Part shown: one piece after another, positions 1 to 8,388 of the stretch
Numbering within the stretch: the first letter of the stretch is position 1
Layout: each line of letters opens with the position of its first letter
Origin: Sphingomonas sp. UBA978
Lineage (GTDB): Bacteria; Pseudomonadota; Alphaproteobacteria; Sphingomonadales; Sphingomonadaceae
Length of the DNA: 64,000 bases
Assembly (NCBI RefSeq): GCF_002292295.1
Contig: NZ_DBBS01000005.1
Location: forward strand, 1 to 64,000
Direction of reading: 5' to 3'
Notes under the pieces: model-generated
The model's database searches: none
What the model saw: only the letters and a program-made list of their open reading frames with translations
Told to the model about the DNA's origin: nothing
Translations under genes and position numbers: made by a program

Positions 1-850
1 CTAGGGTCCAAACCCAATCATCTGCTTGAAGGCGTGCGGCTTTCGTGATTCACAGGCGGTGTGGATCAAAAGAGGTGCGGGATGGCGCTGTTCTGGCTTT
101 CGGACGAGGCGTGGGCGGCGATCGAACCGCATTTGCCAAAGAACCAGCCCGGTGCCCGACGGGTGGATGATCGTCGGGTAATCTCGGGCATCCTGCACGT
201 GCTGAAGGTCGGTTGCCGGTGGTGCGACTGCCCGGCCGATTATGGTCCATCGACGACGATCTATAACCGCTTCAACCGCTGGTCGCACAGGGGCTTCTGG
301 CTGAAGCTGCTCGATGCCTTGGTGGATACCGGCGCGGTCACGAAAAGCACCGCGATCGACAGCACCTACGTCAAGGCACAGCGCGCGGCGTTCGGCGCAA
401 AAGGGGGCGATCGAGCCAAGCGATCGGCCGTTCGCGCGGTGGCTGGACCACCAAGGTACACGCGCTCACCGACGTCATCGGCCGCCCGTATGCGCTGATG
501 CTGACGCCCGGCAACGTCAGCGACATCAAGGCCGCACCCGCGCTTCTCGAGCGCGCCGGGCACATGCGCTACCTGCTGGGCGACAAGGGCTACGACGCCG
601 ACCGGTTGCGGCGCTCGTTGCGCGATGCAGGGGCTGTCCCCGTCATCCCAGGTCGGCGCAACCGCAAGCGCATCATCCGCTATGACAAGGACCGCTATCG
701 CGGTCGCCACCTCATCGAGAACGCCTTCTGCCGCCTTAAGGATTTCCGCCGCGTCGCCACCCGATACGACAAGCTCGCGGCCAACTTCCTGTCAGGCGTC
801 GCGCTGGCAACCGCTTTGGCGTTCTGGCTCTGAATGAGTCTGAACCCTAG
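1..850 (+). mobile_element. IS5-family insertion sequence, complete
   Basis: The left end reads CTAGGGTCCAAACCCAATCA and the reverse complement of the right end reads CTAGGGTTCAGACTCATTCA, so the two termini form imperfect inverted repeats agreeing at most of the first 20 positions. Between them lies one transposase gene in two overlapping frames, the plan of the IS427-like branch of the IS5 family. The CTAG at each outer end may include a TA-type target duplication. The element begins at the first base of the window, so whatever lay to its left is not visible. It interrupts a reading frame that resumes at 851. Confidence 0.88.
82..833 (+). CDS. IS5-family DDE transposase, made by -1 frameshift
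   Basis: This enzyme cuts and joins the ends of the surrounding insertion sequence. Frame A runs from ATG 82 to TGA 496-498 and holds the N-terminal helix-turn-helix type domain (LSDEAWAAIEPHLP) and the first catalytic Asp in AIDSTYVKAQRAA. Frame B, shifted by -1, supplies AIGRSRGGWTTKVHALTDV, then LGDKGYDAD with the second Asp and ENAFCRLKDFRRVATRYDK with the Glu, ending at 833. Family alignment by eye puts the switch after the KGG residues, at the A4G5 run at 399-407, a plausible slippery site. The fused product would be about 250 residues, normal for this group. I infer programmed frameshifting, not decay, since both halves are otherwise intact. Confidence 0.85.
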
Positions 851-1281
851 GCAGCACGTCCGAAGCCTTCGCCGAAACTCCCGATGTTCCCGACGCCACT
901 ACGCTGGCACCGGGTCAGACGGCCAATAGCTCGTTCGGGTTCAATGGCCTTCCAAGCCCTGCCGCGCAGGCTCCCTCAGCGACCGCTCAGGCGGCAAGTG
1001 GCCCTCAGTGGGTGCAGACCGCGACCGGCTTTCGCCTCGTCGCACAGGCCCCCGCAAGTGGGCCTCAGGTGGGGCAAAGCATGACCGGCTATGATCCCTA
1101 TCAGGCCAGCCGTAGTCCGACCGGCATTCGGGTAGCTCAGACCGGAGACGCTGCGCGCCGTTCGCATGGCACCCCGGTAGGTGACATTGCCTATTCAGCA
1201 ACCGGCACCGGATACCGAGTGACCCCGACCGGGGAAGCTGCCCGCCGTGAGGCTGGCGTGCCGCTCGGGCCGGATGCCTGA
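851..1281 (+). pseudogene. 3' remnant of a gene cut by the IS; Thr/Gly-rich repeats
   Basis: A frame is open from the IS right end to TGA 1279-1281, about 143 codons, with no good start. The first half is rich in Ala, Thr, Pro and Gln. The second half has three loose repeats: TATGFRLVAQ, then SPTGIRVAQTGDAARRSHG, then GTGYRVTPTGEAARREAG. A GTG at 1012 and an ATG at 1081 exist but would discard the first part of the same frame. I read it as the C-terminal end of a larger gene whose front lay left of the IS. The composition would fit a phage structural or secreted protein, but I recognise no family, so the function is unknown. Confidence 0.5.
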
Positions 1282-1296
1282 GAATCGCCCTAGGAG

Positions 1297-1545
1297 ACTC
1301 ACACAGAGCTTCTAGGCTATCCCGGCCTACAGATACCCGACCGTTTCCAAATCGCTCCACACGGGCGGCTCTGGGGCGATTTCGGGTATCTGTATGTCCG
1401 GGTCTATTCGATCAACGGGAAAGGCGGCAACAGGAACCCCTATCGCCGCTGCCGGATCGCATCCGTTAAGCCGTTCAATCACTCTCTAGTCATCGCCGCT
1501 CTAGCCGTAGCCGTCGCTTTGGTAGCTGATCGCATGATCTACTAA
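1297..1545 (+). other. Start-less small ORF with hydrophobic C-terminus
   Basis: Frame open from 1297 to TAA 1543-1545 (82 codons) with no ATG, GTG or TTG before its last few codons; a CTG at 1390 is the only near-start. The translation is not random-looking: a polar part (GDFGYLYVRVYSINGKGG, RNPYRRCRIASVKPFN) is followed by a clear membrane segment (SLVIAALAVAVALVA) and a short tail. It may be a decayed small membrane protein of the island, or use a non-standard start. The stretch 1282-1598 holds nothing else except the hairpin at 1328-1394. Confidence 0.3.
1328..1394. repeat. Large interrupted hairpin in the island
   Basis: TACAGATACCCGA at 1328-1340 is matched perfectly by TCGGGTATCTGTA at 1382-1394 (13 bp arms). 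A second inner pair, AAATCGC at 1349-1355 and GCGATTT at 1376-1382, lies between them. There is no T-run after it, so it does not look like an ordinary terminator. It lies inside the start-less ORF. Confidence 0.6.
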
Positions 1546-1598
1546 GTCGAGGGCTGGCGTAGCCGCTCTCTAATCGGCCCGTTCCCTGCAAGGCCCCC

Positions 1599-3149
1599 TT
1601 AGCGGACTGGATCGGGAATGGCAAGTCCCGGCACCCGGTAAGATGCCATTGCCTCAGCCAAGCTATGAAGGTCATATCCGCTGCCATAATCATCGGCCAC
1701 ATCTTTGCCAGCATGGCCCATTAGCTGCCGCTGTATGCCCTCTGGCACCTTAGCTCTACGGGTATAATCCTTGAAGGTATGACGGAATGAATGGAATACT
1801 TTCCGCTTGTCCGTAATGCCGCATACTTTCCGCATGTAGGGGCCAAACCATTCACCCCACTTAGCTGTAAGACGGCCATAGATATTAGGAACAAGGTCCG
1901 GGAATACCCTGCCCTGTTGATCCTTCAATTTCTCAACATAGGTGATGAAGCCCAGCCGTTCTAGCTCAGGATGCAACGGCACTAGTCGTTCGCTAGCAGC
2001 ATTCTTGATCCGGTTAGCCTGTCCTCGCTCGTCCGTACTCTCAGTGATATGTAGGAACCATCCGGCTAGCATCTTGCCATCCTGATCGGGATACTCCCGG
2101 CGCTGCACGTCCGAGACGCGAAGCTGGCCTATTTCCTCTAACCGCGCTCCGGTAAACAGACCGAGCAGCGGGAGCCAGTAAGCCGCCTCTCCCTTGCCCT
2201 GCTTAGGCCGTTCGCCATTAGCATAGACCGGGCTGGCGAAGATGGCCTGTAGCTCATCCAAGGCGAAGGGAAGCCGCTTGCCCTTGCCACTGTCGGCAAC
2301 CTTGACGCTGATCCCCTCAGCTACATTCGCTGGCGCTAGGTCATTCTGGTAAGCCCAGCCTAGCAGGGTCCGCAGCCGGGATAGCTTCATGTTGGTATTG
2401 GAGACAGTCTGCCCCTCAGCAAGGAGCTTGTCCTTGAAGGCCAGCACGTCCTGCCGGGTAATCCGCTCGACGGGCTTGCGCTCAGTGCGGGCATAGAACC
2501 ATTCGGCTACGGCCCGATGCGTATCCTTGCCCTTGGGGACGACACCGCGCTCTGAGGCCCAGCGATCTAGGATGTCCTTGTCGAGATACAGGCCGGAGGC
2601 GGTAGCAGGCTCGCACTCAACGGCTTGGATTTGACCTTCCGATGCGTGGGCAGATTGTCCATAGCGGGCATGTAAGCTGGCGACCAATGCCCCAGCCGTT
2701 TCCCGCTCATGCTCGACGGCCAGCTTCCCGGCTCTGACGATATCGGACACGGGAGCATCCGGCTCGATCCCAGCCGCAACGGCATCCATGATCGGGCTTA
2801 ACCGCTCAATCTCCATGTCAGAGGCGAACAGGGCATCGGCCAGATTGTCTGAGTGCTGTTGCTCAGCTTCCCACCGGCTCCGCTCCCGCTCCAATGCAGC
2901 GGCGGACTTGGGTGGCAATGGCTTGGCAACGGACTTCGCAGCCGTGTCACGATCCCGCTCAGCTTGCCTCAACAGGGCATGAGCCGCTTTCGTCATGTCG
3001 GGTATCACGGCCTTGGCAGCGTCCCGGTCCTTTAGACCTAGCGACCGCTTAATCTCCCGCTTGCCAGCCATGAAGGGGCGCAGGTTCGCAGGTATCCCCA
3101 TGCGGAAATAATAGACGCCATTGGGCGCTCTATGGAGGTAGGAACACAT
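1599..3149 (-). CDS. Tyrosine-type site-specific integrase
   Basis: This recombinase integrates and excises the element beside tRNA-Ala. The 516-residue product opens with a short segment seen in DUF6538-type integrases (HRAPNGVYYFRMGIP), has a long alpha-helical middle, an arm/core binding SAM-like domain at about 185-270, and a C-terminal catalytic domain with R336 (LFTGARLEEI), probable K382, H453 and R456 (HSFRH), H479 (GHAG) and Tyr488 or Tyr492 (DDYGSGYDL). All catalytic positions are present, so it is probably active. Its start lies about 90 bases from the 3' end of the tRNA and it reads away from it, the usual phage or island layout. CTA and TAG-containing words are much commoner here than in the flanking core genes, which supports transfer. 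Confidence 0.93.
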   Translation of the reverse strand: MCSYLHRAPNGVYYFRMGIPANLRPFMAGKREIKRSLGLKDRDAAKAVIPDMTKAAHALLRQAERDRDTAAKSVAKPLPPKSAAALERERSRWEAEQQHSDNLADALFASDMEIERLSPIMDAVAAGIEPDAPVSDIVRAGKLAVEHERETAGALVASLHARYGQSAHASEGQIQAVECEPATASGLYLDKDILDRWASERGVVPKGKDTHRAVAEWFYARTERKPVERITRQDVLAFKDKLLAEGQTVSNTNMKLSRLRTLLGWAYQNDLAPANVAEGISVKVADSGKGKRLPFALDELQAIFASPVYANGERPKQGKGEAAYWLPLLGLFTGARLEEIGQLRVSDVQRREYPDQDGKMLAGWFLHITESTDERGQANRIKNAASERLVPLHPELERLGFITYVEKLKDQQGRVFPDLVPNIYGRLTAKWGEWFGPYMRKVCGITDKRKVFHSFRHTFKDYTRRAKVPEGIQRQLMGHAGKDVADDYGSGYDLHSLAEAMASYRVPGLAIPDPVR

Positions 3150-3239
3150 AGGCTATCGTCCTCGTACCTTTGTACTAGACGCCTGTAAAATACCTATGTT
3201 TCTCAGGGCTTTGCTGCAGTTTCAGCAGCTTAGAACGAA

Positions 3240-3315
3240 TGGTGGAGCCGAGGGGGATCGAACCCCTGACCTCTGCAATGCCATTGCAGCGCTCTCCCAG
3301 CTGAGCTACGGCCCC
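3240..3315 (-). tRNA. tRNA-Ala (anticodon GGC)
   Basis: On the minus strand the sequence starts GGGGCCGTAGCTCAGC and ends GGCTCCACCA with an encoded CCA. The acceptor stem carries the G3-U70 pair that marks alanine tRNAs. The anticodon stem CTGCA/TGCAG encloses ATGGCAT, giving anticodon GGC. The T arm GGTTCGATCC is standard. The integrase gene begins just past its 3' end, so this gene is the likely integration target and its 3' part the attachment core. Confidence 0.97.
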
Positions 3316-3408
3316 ATTCGTTCCGGGAGGCGACCCACTAGCGGGGGCGCCCGGGCATGGCAAGCGGGGAAATCCGCCTGCCATGCCTTTTTTCATATCG
3401 CCGTCAGA

Positions 3409-3729
3409 TCAATGGTCGTCGTCTTCGGTCGGCGCTTCCACGCCGAGGTCGTCGTCGCCGCCGAGATCGACCTCGTCGTCGGCCGAGGGCTCTTCCTCTT
3501 CGCCCAGCGCTTCCAGATCCTCGTCCTCACCCTCGAGGTCGCGGTCGGCTTCCTTGGTGTCCGGCTTGGCCTGCTCGAACGGCAGCGGCTGCTTGGACTT
3601 CAGGATGGGTTCGGGATTCCACGTCGATCCGCAATTGATGCAGGTGACGGGATCGTCCTTCTCGAGGTCGTAGAAGCGCGTGGCGCATTTCGGGCACGTA
3701 CGCTTCGTGCCCCATTCCGGCTTAATCAT
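3409..3729 (-). CDS. FYDLN-acid zinc-ribbon protein (TIGR02300 type)
   Basis: A 106-residue protein of an alphaproteobacterial family of unknown function. The first half is a small zinc ribbon with Cys pairs CPKC (about 12-15) and CINC (about 31-34) around the FYDL motif that names the family. The second half is very acidic (GEDEDLEALGEEEEPSADDE) and probably disordered. The start at 3729 gives MIKPEWGTKR, the family-typical N-terminus; an upstream in-frame ATG would add an unrelated tail. It is divergent from aroA. The zinc ribbon plus acidic tail suggests a nucleic-acid or protein partner, but that is inference. Confidence 0.85.
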   Translation of the reverse strand: MIKPEWGTKRTCPKCATRFYDLEKDDPVTCINCGSTWNPEPILKSKQPLPFEQAKPDTKEADRDLEGEDEDLEALGEEEEPSADDEVDLGGDDDLGVEAPTEDDDH

Positions 3730-3838
3730 GCCGTGTCGTGCCTTTCGGAATTGGGTGTCGCAGGCTAAAGTCGCCCTTAGCCCGAGAGGTGGGCGGCGCC
3801 TTGCCATAGCGCAAGGTGGCTGTCAAAGCCCCCGACCC

Positions 3839-5176
3839 ATGGCGCACCCTCTTCCCCAGGAACTGAGCATGGCCCCGCGCGGCCCGCTCACCGGCACGAT
3901 CCAGGTCCCCGGCGACAAGTCGATCAGCCACCGCTCGCTGATGTTTGCCGCGCTCGCGGTCGGCACCAGCCATATCACCGGCCTGCTGGAAGGCGAGGAC
4001 GTGCTCGCTACCGCGGCGGCGCTTCGGGCGATGGGCGCGGATATCGAGCGGATCGGCGAGGGCATGTGGCGGGTCGACGGTGTGGGCGTCGGCGGGCTGC
4101 TGCAGCCCAAGACCGCGCTGGAGATGGGGAACAGCGGCACCTCGACCCGGCTGCTGATGGGTCTCGTCGCCAGCCACCCGATCACCGCGACCTTCACCGG
4201 CGACGCCTCGCTCTCGGGCCGCCCGATGGGCCGCGTCATCGATCCGCTCGCGCAGATGGGCGCGGACATCACCGCCAGCCCCGGCGGCAGGCTGCCGCTG
4301 ATGGTCCGCGGCCTCTGCCCGGCGGTGCCGATCAGCTACACGCTGCCCGTCGCCTCGGCGCAGGTGAAGTCGGCGGTGCTGCTCGCCGGCCTCAATACGC
4401 CCGGCATCACCCGCGTGATCGAGCCGGTCGCAACGCGCGATCACAGCGAGCGCATGCTGCGCGGCTTCGGCGCGACGATCGGCATCGAGCACACCAATCA
4501 CGGCCGCATCATATCGATCACCGGCGAGGCCGAGCTGACGCCGCAGACGATCACCGTCCCCGGCGATCCCTCGTCCGCCGCCTTCTGGCTGGTGGCCGCA
4601 TCGATCGTGCCGGGCTCCGATATCGTCGTGCGCAACGTCGGCCTCAACGTCACCCGCACCGGCCTGATCGCCGCGCTGCGCCTGATGGGCGCCGACATCA
4701 CCGAGCTCGACGCGCGCGAAGTGGGTGGCGAGCCCGTCGCCGACCTGCGCGTCCGCCACGCAGCCCTGACGGCGATCGACGTGCCGCCAGACCTCGCGCC
4801 GAGCATGATCGACGAATATCCGGTGCTGTTCGTCGCCGCCGCCTTTACGACGGGACGCACCGTCGCCCGCGGCGCGCACGAGTTGCGCGTCAAGGAATCG
4901 GACCGGATCGCGGCGATGAGGGATGCGCTCGAGGCCTGCGGCGTGCCCTGCGAGGAATTCGAGGACGGGCTCGCGATCACCGGCACCGGTGGCGATGCCA
5001 TCCCGGGCGGCGCTCGCATCGCCTCGAAACTCGACCATCGCATCGCGATGAGCCTGACCGTCGCCGGACTGCACGCCGCAAAGCCGGTCACGATCGATGA
5101 CATAGGCCCGGTGGCGACCAGCTATCCCGTGTTCTATCAGTCGCTTGATGCATTGACGCAGGGAACGGCCGCATGA
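3839..5176 (+). CDS. aroA: 3-phosphoshikimate 1-carboxyvinyltransferase (EPSP synthase)
   Basis: Sixth step of the shikimate pathway: joins phosphoenolpyruvate to shikimate-3-phosphate in the cytoplasm. The 445-residue product has the family marks in order: PGDKSISHRS near the N-terminus (catalytic Lys), GNSGTSTRLLMG at about 100, SAQVKSAVLLAG at about 175, a late acidic IDEYPVLFVAAAF segment and LRVKESDRI. These fit the class II-like EPSP synthases common in alphaproteobacteria. ATG 3839 gives a usual length. ATG 3869 has a better ribosome site (AGGAA, 7 bases away) and is a fair alternative start that removes 10 residues. The stop overlaps the cmk start (ATGA), so the two are co-translated. 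Confidence 0.96.
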   Translation: MAHPLPQELSMAPRGPLTGTIQVPGDKSISHRSLMFAALAVGTSHITGLLEGEDVLATAAALRAMGADIERIGEGMWRVDGVGVGGLLQPKTALEMGNSGTSTRLLMGLVASHPITATFTGDASLSGRPMGRVIDPLAQMGADITASPGGRLPLMVRGLCPAVPISYTLPVASAQVKSAVLLAGLNTPGITRVIEPVATRDHSERMLRGFGATIGIEHTNHGRIISITGEAELTPQTITVPGDPSSAAFWLVAASIVPGSDIVVRNVGLNVTRTGLIAALRLMGADITELDAREVGGEPVADLRVRHAALTAIDVPPDLAPSMIDEYPVLFVAAAFTTGRTVARGAHELRVKESDRIAAMRDALEACGVPCEEFEDGLAITGTGGDAIPGGARIASKLDHRIAMSLTVAGLHAAKPVTIDDIGPVATSYPVFYQSLDALTQGTAA

Positions 5177-5820
5177 TTATCGCCGTCGACGGGCCCGCCG
5201 CATCGGGCAAGGGCACGATCGCCAGAGCACTCGCGCGCCACTATGGCCTGCCCCATCTCGACACCGGCCTGCTGTACCGCGCAGTCGCGCTGACGGTCCG
5301 CCGGCTCGACCTCGATCCCGCGAAGGAAGCCGATGCGGTCGCCGCCTGCGGCTTCGACGACGCGCTCCTCGCCGATCCGGAATTGCGCAGCGACGAGATC
5401 GGCCAGCTTGCCTCGATCGTGTCCGCCCACCCCCTCGTCCGCGCGGCGCTGCTCCAACGCCAGAAGCGCTTCGCCCGCCAGCCCGGCGGCGCGGTGCTAG
5501 ACGGTCGCGACATCGGCACGGTCATCGCGCCCGACGCGGACGCCAAACTGTTCGTCAAGGCCACCCCCCAGATCCGCGCGCAACGCCGCCACAAGGAGTT
5601 GCAGGGGCACGGCTCGCAGGTCAGCTTCGACAAGGTCCTCGCCGACATCCGCGCCCGCGACGCCCGCGACAGCGGCCGTTCCACCGCGCCGCTGGTGATG
5701 GCGGACGATGCGGCGCTGCTCGACACGAGCTTCCTGTCGATCGAGGCGAGCGTCCAGAAGGCGGTGACCCTGATCGAGGCGCGGCGGGTGAACGTCGCGG
5801 ATGGTGCCGACGGCGGATGA
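5173..5820 (+). CDS. cmk: Cytidylate kinase
   Basis: Phosphorylates CMP and dCMP to the diphosphates for RNA and DNA synthesis. The 215-residue product has the P-loop GPAASGKG at residues 7-14, the substrate-side LDTGLLYRA, the DGRDIGT motif near 110 and the lid segment DIRARDARDSGRSTAPL. The length is normal. It starts inside the aroA stop codon by ATGA overlap. In many proteobacteria aroA-cmk-rpsA is one run; here a minus-strand gene sits between cmk and rpsA. Confidence 0.96.
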   Translation: MIIAVDGPAASGKGTIARALARHYGLPHLDTGLLYRAVALTVRRLDLDPAKEADAVAACGFDDALLADPELRSDEIGQLASIVSAHPLVRAALLQRQKRFARQPGGAVLDGRDIGTVIAPDADAKLFVKATPQIRAQRRHKELQGHGSQVSFDKVLADIRARDARDSGRSTAPLVMADDAALLDTSFLSIEASVQKAVTLIEARRVNVADGADGG

Positions 5821-5837
5821 GGGCGATTATCGGATGT

Positions 5838-6212
5838 TCAGGGGAAGCGGATTTCACCTTCGTCACTGCTAACATCGAAGAAGCCCACGCTGTGTTTGGT
5901 TGCAAGGCGGTCAACCTCTTCGAAGGCTAACGCGGCCACTGACCAAGCGAACGCCGCGTAAATTACAGATCGACCAATCGAGTAATCGGTCACGTTCGGA
6001 TCGTCATAATCGTTCGACGCATGGGGGCCGTTCATCGGCGGAAAGACTTTCGACACGTCCGCAAACCAGCTTGCAAGCGAGGGCGTAGTTACTTGCGGGT
6101 CGTCATAGGAATGACCCTCGCCCCACCTCGTCTGTGCATCATACCAACGTAGAAAGTCGCCTCTGTTGCGGGGAGCAATAGCAGGATCGAACACCATCAA
6201 GTCGTAGCTCAT
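5838..6212 (-). CDS. Conserved hypothetical protein, aromatic-rich
   Basis: A 124-residue soluble protein beginning MSYDLMVFDP. It is rich in Trp, Tyr, Phe and Asp, with FLRWYDAQTRWGEG near residue 20, a DDPNVTDYSIG segment near 75 and a Val-Gly-Phe-Phe-Asp strand close to the C-terminus. I recall similar proteins in varied bacteria but know no function for them. The start at 6212 is the only ATG that gives the family-like opening; the upstream extension is unlike coding sequence. It lies on the opposite strand within the otherwise conserved aroA-cmk-rpsA order and its base use is a little less GC-biased than the neighbours, so it may be an insertion. Confidence 0.7.
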   Translation of the reverse strand: MSYDLMVFDPAIAPRNRGDFLRWYDAQTRWGEGHSYDDPQVTTPSLASWFADVSKVFPPMNGPHASNDYDDPNVTDYSIGRSVIYAAFAWSVAALAFEEVDRLATKHSVGFFDVSSDEGEIRFP

Positions 6213-6538
6213 GCATGGGTTCTGATTGATGCCTCGAATGTCCGCAAGTGGGCGAAAGCGACCTCTCCTACTCCTCCACGCCGCGCCACCCCGCCCACCT
6301 TGCCAAAACACCCGTTTTCCCCTAAGCGGCCACCGTCCGGCGAGCAGGTGCTCGCGGAGGTAGGCGCGATCGGTTCGACCGTTCGCGCCCTTTTCGCATG
6401 ATGCGCATCGCTTTTCCTCCGCCTGTCCCAGCCCAATGGATGCCGCGATCGGCATGGGGTCGCCGCGGCGTTTTCAGCCAAGACCAGCGGAACCAACCGC
6501 TTGGCCGGAAACAGTAAACCTGAGGACACTCTAACCCT
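6213..6538. promoter_or_regulatory. Divergent intergenic region upstream of rpsA
   Basis: About 326 bases without a gene between the hypothetical gene and rpsA. It should hold the rpsA promoter and leader. Just before rpsA, CCAAG and CTTGG near 6477-6513 can pair around a CGGAACCAACCG segment, and GAGGA at 6522-6526 is a somewhat distant ribosome site. S1 controls its own mRNA in E. coli, so a structured leader would not be surprising, but I see no known motif and no confident -35/-10 pair. Confidence 0.35.
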
Positions 6539-8257
6539 ATGGCTACCCAGCCCACTCCTACCCGCGACGATTTCGCCGCGATGCTCGATGACATGTTCGG
6601 CGGTGCCGACAGCTTCGAGGGCCGTGTCGTCCACGGCACCGTCACCGCGATCGAGAACGACATGGCCGTCATCGACGTCGGCCTGAAGTCCGAAGGCCGC
6701 GTGCCGCTGCGCGAGTTCGCCGCACCGGGCCAGAAGGCCGAGCTGAACGTCGGCGACGAAGTCGAGGTCTATGTCGACCGCGTCGAGAACATGCATGGCG
6801 AAGCGATGCTCAGCCGCGATCGCGCCCGTCGCGAAGCCGCCTGGGACAAGCTGGAGCTCGAATTCAGCAAGACCGCCCGCGTCGAGGGCGTCATCTTCGG
6901 TCGCGTCAAGGGCGGCTTCACCGTCGACCTGTCGGGCGCCGTCGCGTTCCTGCCGGGCAGCCAGGTCGATATCCGCCCCGTCCGCGACGTCACGCCGCTG
7001 ATGGACATCCCGCAGCCGTTCCAGATCCTGAAGATGGACCGCAAGCGCGGCAACATCGTCGTGTCGCGTCGCGCGGTGCTGGAAGAGACGCGCGCCGAGC
7101 AGCGTTCGGGCCTGATCCAGAGCCTCGCCGAGGGCCAGATCATCGACGGCGTCGTCAAGAACATCACCGATTACGGTGCGTTCGTCGACCTCGGCGGCAT
7201 CGACGGCCTGCTGCACGTCACCGACCTGTCGTACAAGCGCGTCAATCATCCGTCCGAGATGATCGCGATCGGCGATACCGTGAAGGTGCAGATCATCCGC
7301 ATCAACAAGGACACGCAGCGCATCAGCCTCGGCATGAAGCAGCTCGAGTCCGACCCGTGGGATGGCGCATCGGCCAAGTATCCGGTCGGCGCGAAGCTGT
7401 CGGGCCGCGTCACGAACATCACCGAATATGGTGCGTTCGTCGAGCTGGAAGCGGGCATCGAGGGCCTCGTCCACGTCAGCGAGATGTCCTGGACCAAGAA
7501 GAACGTCCATCCGGGCAAGATCGTCAGCACGTCGCAGGAAGTCGATGTGGTGGTGCTCGAGGTCGACGAGGACAAGCGTCGCATCAGCCTCGGCCTCAAG
7601 CAGGCGCAGAACAATCCGTGGGAAGCGTTCGCCGCCGCCCATCCGATCGGTTCGACCGTCGAGGGCGAAGTCAAGAACGCGACCGAGTTCGGCCTGTTCA
7701 TCGGTCTGGACAACGACGTCGACGGCATGGTCCACATGTCGGACATCGCCTGGGGCGTGTCGGGTGAGGATGCCCTCAACCTGCATCGCAAGGGCGAGAC
7801 GGTCCAGGCCGTGGTGCTCGACATCGACGCCGAGAAGGAGCGCATCAGCCTCGGCATGAAGCAGCTCGAGCGCGGCGGCCCGTCGGCCGGCGGCATCGCG
7901 GCATCGGGCGATCGCCTGAACAAGAACGCGATCGTCACCGTCACCGTCCTCGAAGTCCGCGATGCGGGCCTCGAAGTCCAGCAGGGCGACGATGGCGCGA
8001 CCGGCTTCATCAAGCGCACGGATCTGGGTCGCGACCGCGACGAGCAGCGTCCGGAGCGTTTCCAGGTCGGCCAGAAGTTCGACGCGATGGTGACCGGCTT
8101 CGACCGGTCGAAGAAGCCGACCTTCTCGATCAAGGCGATGCAGATCTCCGAAGAGAAGCAGGCCGTGGCCCAGTACGGTTCGTCCGACTCGGGCGCGACC
8201 CTCGGCAACATCCTGGGCGAGGCTCTCAAGGCCCGTTCGGACGCCGAAAAGAAGTAA
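6539..8257 (+). CDS. rpsA: 30S ribosomal protein S1
   Basis: Large RNA-binding ribosomal protein that brings mRNA to the 30S subunit. The 572-residue product consists of six S1 (OB-fold) repeats. The last four are clearly alike, each with a phrase such as DYGAFVDLGGIDGLLHVTDLS or EYGAFVELEAGIEGLVHVSEMS and ending RISLGMKQL or RISLGLKQA. The N-terminal region that docks to the ribosome (DDFAAMLDDMF) is present. Length matches other alphaproteobacterial S1. ihfB follows on the same strand after a strong terminator, so the two are probably separate transcription units. Confidence 0.97.
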   Translation: MATQPTPTRDDFAAMLDDMFGGADSFEGRVVHGTVTAIENDMAVIDVGLKSEGRVPLREFAAPGQKAELNVGDEVEVYVDRVENMHGEAMLSRDRARREAAWDKLELEFSKTARVEGVIFGRVKGGFTVDLSGAVAFLPGSQVDIRPVRDVTPLMDIPQPFQILKMDRKRGNIVVSRRAVLEETRAEQRSGLIQSLAEGQIIDGVVKNITDYGAFVDLGGIDGLLHVTDLSYKRVNHPSEMIAIGDTVKVQIIRINKDTQRISLGMKQLESDPWDGASAKYPVGAKLSGRVTNITEYGAFVELEAGIEGLVHVSEMSWTKKNVHPGKIVSTSQEVDVVVLEVDEDKRRISLGLKQAQNNPWEAFAAAHPIGSTVEGEVKNATEFGLFIGLDNDVDGMVHMSDIAWGVSGEDALNLHRKGETVQAVVLDIDAEKERISLGMKQLERGGPSAGGIAASGDRLNKNAIVTVTVLEVRDAGLEVQQGDDGATGFIKRTDLGRDRDEQRPERFQVGQKFDAMVTGFDRSKKPTFSIKAMQISEEKQAVAQYGSSDSGATLGNILGEALKARSDAEKK

Positions 8258-8265
8258 AGACCTGC

Positions 8266-8305
8266 GGGGCCGGGACAAAAACGTTCCGGCCCCGTTTCTT
8301 TTTTT
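8266..8305 (+). terminator. Intrinsic terminator after rpsA
   Basis: GGGGCCGGGAC at 8266-8276 pairs with GTTCCGGCCCC at 8283-8293 (11 bp with one G-T wobble) around a six-base loop and is followed by GTTTCTTTTTTT. Position 8-9 bases after the rpsA stop fits a rho-independent terminator. Confidence 0.9.
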
Positions 8306-8388
8306 GGACCGGTTACGGATCGGCCCTGTACGTGGGGCCGATTGATCTCTATCAAGCTCTGGTTGCATAGAGCCGGGGGGAGCTTGTG

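Noticed and set aside
1..3150. Second attachment site inside the visible island part
   Set aside because: No repeat of the tRNA-Ala 3' end was found by eye in this stretch.
3175..3396. 73-codon minus-strand ORF over tRNA-Ala
   Set aside because: Its middle part (GAVAQLGERCNGIAEVRGS) is the well-known false translation of a tRNA-Ala gene.
6209..8368. 719-codon minus-strand ORF
   Set aside because: Antisense to rpsA, with His/Asp/Arg-rich composition typical of a mirror frame.
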